Shown here: positions 8,488 through 16,482 of the stretch, piece after piece
How positions within the stretch are numbered: position 1 is the first letter of the stretch
Layout: each line of letters begins with the position of its first letter
DNA from: Methylobacter sp. BlB1
Lineage (GTDB): Bacteria; Pseudomonadota; Gammaproteobacteria; Methylococcales; Methylomonadaceae
Direction: 5' to 3'
Length of the DNA: 61,841 nucleotides
Assembly: GCF_015476545.1 (NCBI RefSeq)
Contig: NZ_JADMKV010000024.1
Span: 1 to 61,841, forward strand
Made by a program: the position numbers and the translations under genes
The notes under the pieces: model-generated
What the model was told of the DNA's origin: nothing
Seen by the model: the letters and a program-made list of their open reading frames with translations, nothing else
Database searches by the model: none

Positions 8488-8735
8488 TAAGATGTGCCCT
8501 CGCGGCCCACGTCTGGACCCCACTCAATAGAATCATGACGGTTATCGGCAGTAATGCCAGCCAGCAAATCATCTAGCTTGAATACAGGCTTGGCAGCCGT
8601 GGGCACAATTCGAAAACCAGCGTCGTCAACCGTCAGCTCGACCGGCGAACCCACTTCCAGCTTTAACCGCGCAAGCATCGAAGCCGGTAATCGAACGACG
8701 GCGCTATTGCCCCATTTCTTAATTTCAGTGTGCAT
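8487..8735 (-). CDS. mazE: MazE-type antitoxin (AbrB fold)
   Basis: 82 residues. The N-terminal swapped-hairpin AbrB-like DNA-binding domain is typical: IKKWGNSAVVRLPASML, then VGSPVELTVDD. The C-terminal tail (KPVFKLDDLLAGI and an acidic end) is the segment that covers the MazF active site. It precedes mazF with a one-base overlap, giving tight coupling. MazE-MazF normally represses its own promoter upstream of 8735. Confidence 0.9.
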   Translation of the reverse strand: MHTEIKKWGNSAVVRLPASMLARLKLEVGSPVELTVDDAGFRIVPTAAKPVFKLDDLLAGITADNRHDSIEWGPDVGREGTS

Positions 8736-8801
8736 TTGAACGCCTCGGAATCTGTTTTCTCTTGTTATTTATGGTATTCGTGCGGAATTACTCGCAATCA
8801 T

Positions 8802-8996
8802 TTACGAGCAATGATCCATTACTTTCAATGCAGCCGCTACGACTTCGTCCAGCCCGGCATCGTTGTCTATCACCCAGGTTGCAATCGATACATTGCCGCC
8901 GATCTCCATTTGTTCGTCAAGGTGCATTAGAGGAATGCCAGAAATTTGGTTGATTTCAATAATTGCTTCAAATTGCTCGGGAGTATAATTGTTCAT
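8802..8996 (-). CDS. Small acidic protein, unknown
   Basis: 64 residues, acidic (EQFEAIIEINQ, DEQMEIGG, DNDAGLDEVV), no membrane segment. It lies 66 bp upstream of mazE on the same strand and downstream of the repeat cluster at 9144-9227, which may hold its promoter. No family recognised; could be part of the toxin-antitoxin operon. Confidence 0.5.
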   Translation of the reverse strand: MNNYTPEQFEAIIEINQISGIPLMHLDEQMEIGGNVSIATWVIDNDAGLDEVVAAALKVMDHCS

Positions 8997-9143
8997 ATGC
9001 GGCGATTAGGGCGCCTAGAATAATTTGCACTACATTCTTCATTGTCTTCTCCCAGTTAATGTAGTGGCTACATTGTAGCTACGTTTTTCGCGTGTTGCAA
9101 CAGCGTAGCAACTAATTATGCAAATTCGGTAAGCCATTCCAAT

Positions 9144-9227
9144 TGTTAACAACTTTATTCAAAATGCGAAGTAATGTGAGTGAATAGAATCAATGGTTTA
9201 CGCTTTCATTTGGTAACTACTTTATTA
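9144..9227 (+). repeat. Two copies of the ACTTTATTAC repeat family
   Basis: TTGTTAACAACTTTATTC at 9144-9161 and GGTAACTACTTTATTACTC near 9210-9228. Together with 8095-8153 these bracket the mazEF-8996 gene group. The 360-bp interval 8997-9357 holds nothing else that I can identify. Confidence 0.55.
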
Positions 9228-9357
9228 CTCACCAACACCGTCCAGATCAGCGGCTCGATTTTGGGCGCGACGGCCGGCATCCCCGCCGCCGCGCGCTGAC
9301 CGCGGCCGGTCTGTTTTCAGCTTAAACCTGTGCGGTTGGCCATCCGGCTCCCGGTCA

Positions 9358-9513
9358 TTAGAAGTTGGCCTCCTGCAACGCCTGGCGCAAGGCCTGTTCT
9401 TTTTGCTGGCGATCGGGTGCCGGCCCAGCCACATCGCCAGCCCGGCTTTCATCGCGCGCTTCGTGGTTGTCGTTTGCGCGGGTTGTTGTTTCGCTACGGT
9501 TATGCTGTGTCAT
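9358..9513 (-). CDS. 51-residue hydrophilic protein after parR
   Basis: A short frame starting at the ATG at 9513 with the ribosome binding site GAGGTGACG just before it, 25 bp after the parR-like stop. The product is very polar (R, D, E, Q, T), begins MTQHNRSETTTRANDN and ends in a helix KEQALRQALQEANF. Spacing, ribosome binding site and GC-rich codon use favour a real third gene of the parM-parR operon. Function unknown. Confidence 0.55.
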   Translation of the reverse strand: MTQHNRSETTTRANDNHEARDESRAGDVAGPAPDRQQKEQALRQALQEANF

Positions 9514-9538
9514 CGTCACCTCAATGGCTGATGTTGGA

Positions 9539-9853
9539 TTATTGATTGTTCCAGGTCAGATGCCCGAGGTCGCCGAAGATGGCGTTCTCCTCGGCCATGA
9601 TGGCCGCTTGATCGTCGGCAATAGCCACGGCCGTTTGTGCCTCGCGCATCATCGCTTTGGGCTCAGGCTGGGGCTCCGGGAGCGGTTGCTGCCGCGGCGC
9701 TGGCGGCGCAATCCTGAGCCCGATGCCCAGCCCGCTGGCGGCCAGCATCCGGATGTGTTCGGCCCGCCGCCGTTTGTGCACCGAATCCAGGTACTGGTAC
9801 AGTTCCGGATCGGCGTCCGCGTCGATCAACACGCAAACTTCCAGGCTAGCCAC
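9539..9853 (-). CDS. ParR-like partition adaptor
   Basis: 104 residues from the GTG at 9853, which overlaps the parM stop by 8 bp. The N-terminal half (LEVCVLIDADADPELYQYLD, then KRRRAEHIRMLAASGL) has the strand followed by two helices expected of a ribbon-helix-helix protein with the RRAExIRxLA pattern seen in ParR/StbB-like adaptors. The C-terminal half is proline/glutamine-rich with an acidic tail, as in ParR proteins that touch ParM filaments. Position directly after parM and next to phased repeats supports this role. Confidence 0.65.
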   Translation of the reverse strand: MASLEVCVLIDADADPELYQYLDSVHKRRRAEHIRMLAASGLGIGLRIAPPAPRQQPLPEPQPEPKAMMREAQTAVAIADDQAAIMAEENAIFGDLGHLTWNNQ

Positions 9854-10829
9854 GGGCTTTCTGCTCCCCGGCGATCTTGAAGCCGCGCACGTTGGCATAG
9901 ATCGACTCGCTGACTTCGGCGACCGTATTCCGGCGGCAGAGCTTCTGGATGCCGCCCAGGTAATGCCGGGCGCCGCCGCCGACCACGACCACGCGGGCGA
10001 TGTCGCTGAAGCTGCCCACGCTGCTGGCCAGGCTCTCGCAGGCGCTATTAATCACCGGTTCGACCTTCGGCAGCAAATGGCTGAAGTCGAATTTCTGACC
10101 GTACCAGTCCAGCTGGTTCTGGTTATTCAGGGCGATGTCCAGCCGGTTGATGTCCTCAAACGGCTCGCCCAGCTCCTGGGTCAGAACCAGCGCCAGCGTC
10201 TCCAGCAGCTTGGACATGCCGCCCGGCACGCTGCCGCTGCGCTCGTCAATGACTTTGAGGCCCCGGCAAACCAGCCAGTCGACCGTATAAAAGCCGACAT
10301 CGATGACCAGGCAGTTGGACGCGCGCAGGGCATTGTACGCCTGGTTTTCCAGGCAGTAGTTCAGGAAGCCGCCCACCGGCTGGGGGATCACCCAGGTCTT
10401 TTTGACCCGCACCTCGCTGCCGTCCGGATAGGCGTGCACACCGGTCAGCCGCTCTTCCAGCCGTTGCCAGTACTGGGCATGGAAATTGACCGGCAGCCCC
10501 GTCACCAGCAGGTCGATCGCAGGCCGCTTCATCTGCGCCAGGGCGCCTCGGGCCAGCGCCAGATACACGTCCCGTTCCGGATAGTCGGCGCTCAGCACGC
10601 GGCCGGTACCGGTCTTGATCGCCAGCAGGGCGTCCCGGCCGATCAAATACTCGACGTCATTGACGCTGACCCGGGTCAGGTCTTTTCTCGCCATGGCCTC
10701 GCCGCCGATGTCGACGCCGCGGTTGATCGGGGCGACCGAGGGAAAATGGCCGCAATCGATGCGTGGCCCTTCCCGCCCCAGAGTGAATTTGACGTTGCCA
10801 TAACCAATGTCCATCGCTGAAATCTGCAT
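9846..10829 (-). CDS. parM: ParM/StbA-type actin-like ATPase (PRTRC protein D type)
   Basis: 327 residues, the usual length for plasmid actin-like segregation ATPases. Phosphate 1 motif DIGYGNVKF at 7-15, phosphate 2 VIDVGFYTVDWL near 180 and the adenosine motif VVVGGGARHYLGG near 285 are in order. Filaments of such proteins push plasmid copies apart when capped by the adaptor bound at parC. The sequence fits the PRTRC system protein D branch, and the other PRTRC genes lie at 36-45 kb. Upstream lies the 10-bp repeat block. Confidence 0.88.
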   Translation of the reverse strand: MQISAMDIGYGNVKFTLGREGPRIDCGHFPSVAPINRGVDIGGEAMARKDLTRVSVNDVEYLIGRDALLAIKTGTGRVLSADYPERDVYLALARGALAQMKRPAIDLLVTGLPVNFHAQYWQRLEERLTGVHAYPDGSEVRVKKTWVIPQPVGGFLNYCLENQAYNALRASNCLVIDVGFYTVDWLVCRGLKVIDERSGSVPGGMSKLLETLALVLTQELGEPFEDINRLDIALNNQNQLDWYGQKFDFSHLLPKVEPVINSACESLASSVGSFSDIARVVVVGGGARHYLGGIQKLCRRNTVAEVSESIYANVRGFKIAGEQKARG

Positions 10830-10900
10830 ATGTATAAAACTCCGTTGTGCGTGTTCGGTTGTCGTTAAAAAAGGTCGCTGCGGGCCAGCGCCGGCGATAG

Positions 10901-11115
10901 CCGGCCTGTGTCGGTCTCAGCCGGCCTCAGCCGATCTAAAGCCGTCTCGGTGGCTGGGCTTGTTCGGCGAGCTCACCGCCTGAACCAGCCTCGCCCGGTC
11001 TGAGCCGGCCTGAGTCGGTCAGAGACAGCCTGAAGCCGTCTTGGCGCCCGGGCTTGCCCGGCGGGCTCACTGCCTGAACCCGCCTCAGCCAGTCTGAGCC
11101 GGTCTGAGCCGATGG
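10901..11115. repeat. 10-bp phased repeats, candidate parC centromere
   Basis: Three blocks of 10-bp direct repeats with consensus GCCGGYCTGA: five units at 10901-10950, five at about 10993-11040 and three at about 11085-11113. Between them is a homologous 45-bp linker (GGCTTG..CGGCG.GCTCAC.GCCTGAACC), giving a higher-order repeat of 94 bp (10941 versus 11035). The units stay in register with the DNA helix. The block lies 70 bp upstream of parM, where R1-type systems keep parC. Confidence 0.7.
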
Positions 11116-11243
11116 CAGACGCGTTCAAACGCCCGCCGCCAGTGCCGCTGCGCCACTATGCCAGATCCCGGCCCAACGTGTCGGGTCGAAAGACGCCGTT
11201 TTTCGCTGACCTTTCAAAATAGTTTGAGTGGTTGAGCTTGGGA

Positions 11244-11273
11244 TTGACATGGAGGCCTGTTGTTTGGCACAAT
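11244..11273 (+). promoter_or_regulatory. Sigma70-like promoter
   Basis: TTGACA at 11244-11249, an 18-bp spacer and CACAAT at 11268-11273. The -35 box is perfect and the -10 box weaker. No protein gene starts within 900 bp downstream, so a non-coding transcript is the likely product. Confidence 0.45.
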
Positions 11274-11279
11274 CGCCGG

Positions 11280-11420
11280 CAATAGATGGGTTTGACGGCA
11301 ACAGGACGCTTCACCCGATAAACCCGCGGACGATAGCGGGATATAAAAATATCGGCGACCCCGGATTGCCTCTGACGAGGTGGTAGGATGCCCTGGGGCT
11401 ATTATAACTATTTGTTTTTT
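11280..11420 (+). ncRNA. Candidate structured small RNA, unclassified
   Basis: Downstream of the promoter at 11244 the sequence forms consecutive hairpins: CCCGC/GCGGG (11323-11340), GATAT/ATATC (11340-11353), CCTC-TGAC-GAGG (11369-11380), the latter enclosed by CCCC (11359-11362) and GGGG (11395-11398). It ends in TTGTTTTTTAA at about 11411-11421. No coding frame covers it. I do not recognise an RNA family; the call is from base pairing only. Confidence 0.4.
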
Positions 11421-12122
11421 AAGGCCATTTTTGGCTGATTTTAGTTAACCGACTCAACGTCGGTCCCTTTCGAAAAAACCGCCTGGGGCGGTCACGGGAC
11501 AGTTTTGTCCAAAATTCAGCGCCTCGCGCTCCTTCCTTTGGCCGGTTTCCGGCCCCCGCTCAGCATCCGATAGGCTGGCGCAATCCCTGGCGTCCAGCGG
11601 CTCATGGCCAATCGAACTGGGTTTAATCCCCAATACCCTCGCCATCAGGGCGGCGATCATGGGTATTTCTGACCCCGGATAACCGGCGTTATTCTGAGCC
11701 CCAGCCTCCTGGCGGCCTCAAAAAATTTTTAGGTTCTTTTTTTAAAAAACATAGACACTAAAAATATCTTTCCAGTTAGCCATTTTAATGCTTGCAGAAC
11801 AATGGCTTATTTCAAGGCGTCCCGTCGTTTCCGTGGAGGAAAAGCTGGGAATCGATATATTTTCCACGTTGAATTTCCTCAAGGACCAGCTAAGCCTGTC
11901 GTCGATTTTGGACGCCAGCCCGCCTGACACCCACTGCGAGAGGAACGGCACGTAACCATACAGATCCCGCGTCGCGCAGCGGGTAGACAAAACGCGCATT
12001 GATGTTCTTATTTTTTCTGCACCCTGCCAGGAGGTTAGTCCCGGCATTTCATGCTCATCGTTGTCGCGAGAATGTGTCCGCAGAAAAAGAGGCATCCGGG
12101 GAATCTCTTTTGGGATTCCCCA
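11421..12122. other. Non-coding, hairpin-rich stretch
   Basis: Contains perfect hairpins GGCCA-TTTT-TGGCT (near 11422), ACCGCC-TGG-GGCGGT (near 11479), GGACA/TGTCC (near 11503) and GGCCGG-TTT-CCGGCC (near 11540), and a low-complexity AAAAAATTTTT segment near 11720. A minus-strand frame at 11742-12170 (142 codons) and one at 11454-11660 exist but have no ribosome binding site or recognisable protein features. Confidence 0.4.
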
Positions 12123-12123
12123 C

Positions 12124-12210
12124 GGGGCCGGTTTATGCCTGCTCGCGACGTAAAAGAATGTTTCGGACAACCCGGCCCCACCCCCAAGCGGCTATCTTGG
12201 CTGTTTGGGG
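12124..12210 (+). promoter_or_regulatory. Two long hairpins in the antirepressor leader
   Basis: GGGGCCGG (12124-12131) pairs with CCGGCCCC (12172-12179), and CCCCAA (12182-12187) pairs with TTGGGG (12205-12210). The G- and C-rich arms could also pair alternatively. They precede the AntA-type gene by 44 bp and may fold in its mRNA leader. Confidence 0.4.
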
Positions 12211-12253
12211 ATGGGGCTGTTACCCATCCTGTTGATAATATTGGAGAGAATTT

Positions 12254-12949
12254 ATGAGCACTGATTTACCAAACCCTGCCAACCCCCTGATCCCTGTTTT
12301 CGCCACGGAAATTGGCGGCGTGCCAACGCAGGCCGTGGACGCGCGTGAGCTGCATGGCTTTTTAGATATTGGGCGGGATTTTTCTAACTGGATTAAAAAA
12401 CGGATCGCGGATTACGGATTTATCGAAGGTACTGACTATTCGATTCAAACTGCCCACGAGGTTCTCGCCAAATCTGGCGAAAACCCTCAATCCGGCAGAC
12501 CATCAATCGAATACGTCATAACGCTCGACATGGCCAAGGAATTGGCCATGGTCGAACGCAATGAAATGGGCCGCACCATCCGCCGCTATTTTATTGACTG
12601 TGAGCGCGCAGCGCTTCAGGCCGCCTCGGCCCCCGCCAGGATAAAAAACCTCCAGGGCCTCAACCAGATCCTGCCGCCCCATTTCCACTTGAAAAACACC
12701 AGTGCCTTCAAACTCCACGCCGACACGCGGATTCTGTTCTGGACGCTGGAAAAACGTGATCGGCTGCTGCATCCGGCCATTGATCGCGAAGCGCTGTTCC
12801 AGGTCACGCTGGATATTCAACACGCGATCCAGACGGAATTTGTTCAGGCCACCCTGTCCCGATTTCCTGACACCTGCTCGGTGAACGATCCGGACCTGAT
12901 CAATTTCGTCAGGACCTGGCGCCCCTCTTTTGCGGCCGAGGTGCACTAA
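12254..12949 (+). CDS. AntA/AntB-type antirepressor family protein
   Basis: 231 residues. The AntA/AntB domain occupies about residues 25-115: VDARELHGFLDIGRDFSNWI, then YGFIEGTDY and DMAKELAMVERNEMGRTIR; it ends RRYFIDCE. Phage antirepressors with this domain bind and inactivate repressors. The C-terminal ~110 residues are a separate unknown domain. GGAGAG lies 8 nt before the ATG. It heads a same-strand run with integrase-like genes, so it may belong to a captured prophage or integrative element. Confidence 0.85.
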   Translation: MSTDLPNPANPLIPVFATEIGGVPTQAVDARELHGFLDIGRDFSNWIKKRIADYGFIEGTDYSIQTAHEVLAKSGENPQSGRPSIEYVITLDMAKELAMVERNEMGRTIRRYFIDCERAALQAASAPARIKNLQGLNQILPPHFHLKNTSAFKLHADTRILFWTLEKRDRLLHPAIDREALFQVTLDIQHAIQTEFVQATLSRFPDTCSVNDPDLINFVRTWRPSFAAEVH

Positions 12950-13020
12950 CCAAAGCCCGTTTCGGCATCGGTTCGGGCGGGTCTTGCCAAGGGCTGGCTC
13001 GAACCTCTCAGGAATTGACC

Positions 13021-13971
13021 ATGGATAAAACATTACAACGGCACAGAACCCGGCGCCATACCTTATATAGAGAGGGCGCTTCACAAATCACGCTGGCCTA
13101 CAGCGAGGACTTGAAAAAACAACGCCATTTACTCGGCCAATGGCTGAAATTCTGCATCTGGTCAATCAGCCAAGACGGCGGCCAGCTGGACACGCTGGGA
13201 TCGGTGACGCGCGAACACATCATCCGTTACGGACGCTATCTCAAGACCGAATTCCTCAACGGAAACTACGCCAGCACCGCGGCGCCCTTGGGTTACCTGT
13301 CGGCCCTCAATACCGTCATGAAGGCGATACGCGGCGATGCCTGGCAAACCGTCAGCCCCCGTCAGGATTGCGGCCTGGCCGCGGTATCCTGCATTCCCAA
13401 GCGGAAACCGGCGCTGGGCCAGGACGGCCTGCCCGACCTCACGGAATTGGCCGGCTATCTGCTGGCACTGCAGGCCGCGCTGGGCGTGGACCTCCGGGAA
13501 GCCCTGAGCCTGGACCTGAAACAGGCATTGACCGAAGGGCGGCGCACCGGCTTTGTGACCGTGGCCAGCTGGCGCAGCGGCATGCGCAGGCAAGTCCCGT
13601 GCCGGCCCGTGGCCGTGCAGGCACTCGGCCAGGCGATCGCGGCCCGCCGCTTACAAAAACGCCTGCCCAAGCCCATGGCCTATGACGATTTCGTCATCGC
13701 GCACAAGAAACTGGCGGCCCGAAAAGGCTATTCCACCCATACGGCCCGGGGCGTCTATGTGCGGGAACGCTATCAGGAACTCACCTGCCTGCCGGCGCCG
13801 ATGGTTTCAGGGCTCGATCAGGCCGCGCACCTGCAGGCGCTGGCTGATCACGCCGGCAAGACCCTTTCCGAAGCCAAAGGCTTGGATAAACACACCCGGC
13901 ATCGCATTGCCAAAGAGATCGGCGTGCTGGGCATCGAGCCGCTGAAAGCTTACCTGGACCAACGGGTATAG
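13021..13971 (+). CDS. Integrase-like protein, catalytic site degenerate
   Basis: 316 residues from the ATG at 13021 (AGGA 8 nt upstream). The N-terminal SAM-like DNA-binding region (residues ~20-110: WLKFCIWSISQ, HIIRYGRYLK, YLSALNTVMKAI) and the later layout follow the gene directly downstream, with which it is clearly paralogous. The C-terminal part keeps STHTARGVYVRERYQEL but lacks the LGH...Y end, finishing IGVLGIEPLKAYL. It therefore probably binds the same DNA site without cutting, or acts as a directionality partner. Confidence 0.75.
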   Translation: MDKTLQRHRTRRHTLYREGASQITLAYSEDLKKQRHLLGQWLKFCIWSISQDGGQLDTLGSVTREHIIRYGRYLKTEFLNGNYASTAAPLGYLSALNTVMKAIRGDAWQTVSPRQDCGLAAVSCIPKRKPALGQDGLPDLTELAGYLLALQAALGVDLREALSLDLKQALTEGRRTGFVTVASWRSGMRRQVPCRPVAVQALGQAIAARRLQKRLPKPMAYDDFVIAHKKLAARKGYSTHTARGVYVRERYQELTCLPAPMVSGLDQAAHLQALADHAGKTLSEAKGLDKHTRHRIAKEIGVLGIEPLKAYLDQRV

Positions 13972-14003
13972 ACCCACACCACGCTTTATAAAGAGGAGAT
14001 CCT

Positions 14004-14942
14004 ATGAGCAGAAATTTTGGCATCGGCAGCCGTGATCTGTTTTCGGCTGGCAAGATGATTCTGAAACGACGCTCGCCGAACGGCTTCAAGACCCAGTCTG
14101 ACTACGGCGATCGCTGGCGGCTGTTTTGCGCCTACGCCGAGGAACACGGCGTCAACAAGATGGAAAAGGTCAGCCGCGAGTTTGTGATCGGCTACGGCCA
14201 GCATCTGCAGCGGCAGCTGGAAGCCGGCGTGTACCGCAGCGCCTCGGCGCCGAAGAACTACCTGTCTGCGGTGAACTGTGTCATGCGGCTGGCCACCGGA
14301 GGGCAATGGCAGACAGTCAAGCCCGGTGCGGACTGCGGCATTGACAAGCGCCAGTACATTCCGAAGGCGACAAAATCCGTTTCGGAACCTCAGCACGAAG
14401 CTATCAAGCCGGACCTCGACGAGCGGCTGGCACAACTCCTGGATCTGCAGCGCACCTTTGGCCTGCGCTTCAAGGAAAGCTGTCTGCTGGATGCGCAAGC
14501 GGCGTTAAAGCAGGCCGAACAAGCCGGCGTCATCGCCATCAAGGCCGGCACCAAAGGCGGCAGACCCCGACGCGTGCCCTGCGATGAAAACGGGCAACGC
14601 GTGCTGGCGGCCGCTGCCAACCTGCAAAACGGGCGCTCGATGATCCCCAAGGAGCTGACCTATGTGAAATTCCGTGCGGAATGTTACGCTCAGGCGGCGG
14701 CCGTTGACTTCTGTTTCCATGCCGAACGCCATGCCTACGCCCAGAACCGCTACCGGGAACTGGTCAAGGCGCCGTGCCCGCTGGAAGCCGGCTGGGAACA
14801 CCAGGGGAGGATCGCCAAGCTGGCCACCTATCTGGCCATTCCGGAAGCCGAAGCCAAGGAACTCGACCGTCAGGCCCGGCTGCAAATTTCAACGGAACTG
14901 GGTCATTCCCGGGTGGAGATCTCCCATGCGTACCTGGGCTGA
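14004..14942 (+). CDS. Integrase domain protein, tyrosine-recombinase type
   Basis: 312 residues; strong ribosome binding site AGAGGAG. SAM-like N-terminal domain (DRWRLFCAYAEEHGV, YGQHLQRQLE, YLSAVNCVMRLATG), then a catalytic region with FGLRFKESCLLD (arginine I), FHAERHAYAQNRYREL (HxxRH-like) and the terminal STELGHSRVEISHAYLG, which supplies the second histidine and the tyrosine. This pattern fits the integrase family found in plasmids and integrative elements. It starts 32 bp after its degenerate paralogue and overlaps the next gene by 17 bp. Confidence 0.82.
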   Translation: MSRNFGIGSRDLFSAGKMILKRRSPNGFKTQSDYGDRWRLFCAYAEEHGVNKMEKVSREFVIGYGQHLQRQLEAGVYRSASAPKNYLSAVNCVMRLATGGQWQTVKPGADCGIDKRQYIPKATKSVSEPQHEAIKPDLDERLAQLLDLQRTFGLRFKESCLLDAQAALKQAEQAGVIAIKAGTKGGRPRRVPCDENGQRVLAAAANLQNGRSMIPKELTYVKFRAECYAQAAAVDFCFHAERHAYAQNRYRELVKAPCPLEAGWEHQGRIAKLATYLAIPEAEAKELDRQARLQISTELGHSRVEISHAYLG

Positions 14943-15465
14943 GGAACTCAAAGCCTATACCCACGACTATGTGCGTCGCGGCGGCAAGCAGAACCGCAGG
15001 AAGCAGGTATCGCTGATCGTGGACTTTCTCGAATACACGGATGCGCAGGAGCGAGTCACTTCCTTACACCGGATCGGCGCCCGGCATGCCATCAACTTCT
15101 GGAAATCGCACCGGGAACTGTCCGAGAAAACGGCCTACGATTATTGGCTGGGCCTGTGCAAGTTGTGGGAATGGACCGGCAAGCCCGGCAAGCCGCCCAA
15201 ACCCCATAAGCGGAGCGAGCTTACTGAAGATCCGGCAGCAACCGCTGTTAATCAGACGATATTCCCGGACATCGCGCAGGCGATCCGGGCCGCGCGCGAG
15301 GCCAGGGAACTGACGATCCCGCAGCTTGCCAATTTATCCGGCTGTGAGTTAATAATCATCGAAGCCATCGAGGCGGGGACGTATGATGGCGCCAGGGTTT
15401 CGGATATCCAGCATCTGTTTCAGATTTTGGCTGTTGAACTCACTATTGAAAGGAGTCTGTTTTGA
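14926..15465 (+). CDS. Integrase N-terminal-like domain fused to Xre-type HTH
   Basis: 179 residues from the ATG at 14926. Residues 1-95 (WAEELKAYTHDYVRRGG, QVSLIVDFLEY, AINFWKSHRELSEKTAYDYW, LCKLWEWTG) look like the SAM-like core-binding half of an integrase without a catalytic domain. Residues ~115-175 (IAQAIRAAREARELTIPQLA, GCELIIIEAIEAGTY) are a cro/C1-type helix-turn-helix. This combination suggests a regulator that recognises the recombination site. Translationally coupled to both neighbours. Confidence 0.7.
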   Translation: MRTWAEELKAYTHDYVRRGGKQNRRKQVSLIVDFLEYTDAQERVTSLHRIGARHAINFWKSHRELSEKTAYDYWLGLCKLWEWTGKPGKPPKPHKRSELTEDPAATAVNQTIFPDIAQAIRAAREARELTIPQLANLSGCELIIIEAIEAGTYDGARVSDIQHLFQILAVELTIERSLF

Positions 15466-15884
15466 AAACTATCTTAGATCTGCTCAAGTTATTGCTCATG
15501 CCCTTAGAGTTGTACCTCAAAGTGTTGTCCTGGCGTATCACCTGGGACGAGATTCCAAGAACCTATGCATCATGGGCTATGCTTTTCGGCTACGGAATCA
15601 TGGTCGGCATCATGTGCTACCCTATTACCTCGGCCTTGTATATGACCTTAAGTGTGGCGGTCTGCCTCTTCCTTTTTCGCAAACCGGGCATCCTGATGAT
15701 CCTTGCCGTCGGGTCGGCTGATTTTCTGGTGGCATTTTGCACGCTGGCCTTGTCGAGATTCGGTTTTGTCTATGTCGATTACTGGCTGCTGTTCACGCTG
15801 ATTGAATTTTTGTGTTTCTTGCGGCTTTATTATCTTTATCTAAAGTTCAGGCATACCTGTCCCAAAGGCGATATTTTTGCCTGA
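15462..15884 (+). CDS. Four-helix membrane protein, unknown
   Basis: 140 residues starting at TTG 15462, which overlaps the preceding stop (TTTGA) and has AAAGGAG 6-12 nt upstream. Hydrophobic segments at about 24-45 (AMLFGYGIMVGIMCYPI), 48-68, 72-92 and 100-122 (LLFTLIEFLCFLRLYYLYL). No family recognised. It is the last gene before CRISPR array 1 and is joined to the integrase group, not to the cas genes. Confidence 0.65.
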   Translation: MKTILDLLKLLLMPLELYLKVLSWRITWDEIPRTYASWAMLFGYGIMVGIMCYPITSALYMTLSVAVCLFLFRKPGILMILAVGSADFLVAFCTLALSRFGFVYVDYWLLFTLIEFLCFLRLYYLYLKFRHTCPKGDIFA

Positions 15885-15954
15885 TTGGCGTTTGTATTTT
15901 TTTCGAGTTGTGCTTAAATGCATTGGTGAGTTTGTCGTTATTCAGGTTTGGATT

Positions 15955-15978
15955 AATCTTTAACGACTTACGAATAGA
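15955..15978 (+). promoter_or_regulatory. Leader end of CRISPR array 1
   Basis: GACTTAC (15965-15971), three variable bases and TAGA (15975-15978) stand directly before the first repeat. The same arrangement with identical spacing precedes array 2 at 20023-20036. Conservation of this leader-repeat junction in two otherwise different arrays is seen directly; a role in transcription or past adaptation is inferred. Confidence 0.6.
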
Positions 15979-16482
15979 GTATTTCCCACGCTTACGTGGG
16001 TTGTAGTCAAACGCGATATCAAACGAAGATTCAGATTACGTATTTCCCACGCTTACGTGGGTTAATGGATGGACGACCATATTACCGCGGTCATGCAATC
16101 GTATTTCCCACGATACGCGTGGGTTCATGGCAGATGGTGCAACCGCTCGGCGTCTTCCACGAGTATTTCCCACGCTTAACGTGGGTTAATGGCTACATCT
16201 ACAAATATGTCAATGCGCACTGTTTGTATTTCCCACGATACGCGTGGGTTAATGGGTTCTTGGCCAATAAAAGAGGTAACATCCCAAGTATTTCCCACGC
16301 TTTGAGGGTTAATGATGCCGTCGGTTTCTCTTGTCCAGGCTGCCGAAGTCTTTCCCACGCTCGCGTGGGTTAATGGGGTACGCCAGTATATCGGGTGCTG
16401 AGTCTTTCTCACGCTTCATGAGTTGATGTGTGCCCACTTAAAGTTAGACTGAAGTATTTCCCGCGTTCGCGCGGGCTTGCTT
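15979..16482 (+). CRISPR. CRISPR array 1, nine degenerate repeats
   Basis: Repeats of 28-30 nt start at 15979, 16040, 16101, 16163, 16226, 16288, 16348, 16402 and 16454. All begin GT(A/C)TTTC and carry a hairpin, mostly CCCACG/CGTGGG with loops of 3-5 nt, and most end GTTAATGG. Spacers are 32-33 nt, shortening to about 25 nt in the last two. Repeats vary in loop and stem, with paired changes in the last (CCCGCG/CGCGGG). The first repeat ends GTTGTAG, as in array 2. The form fits Cas6e-processed type IV-A/I-E-like repeats. Confidence 0.92.

Noticed and set aside
11742-12170. Minus-strand frame of 142 codons
   Set aside because: No ribosome binding site, odd composition, no protein-like motif, and it runs through the paired hairpin leader of the antirepressor gene.
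16388-16400. Spacer 7 of array 1 shares 13 nt (ATATCGGGTGCTG) with 26426-26438 in a plasmid gene
   Set aside because: About one such 13-nt match is expected by chance between the arrays and this window, and the flanks differ.
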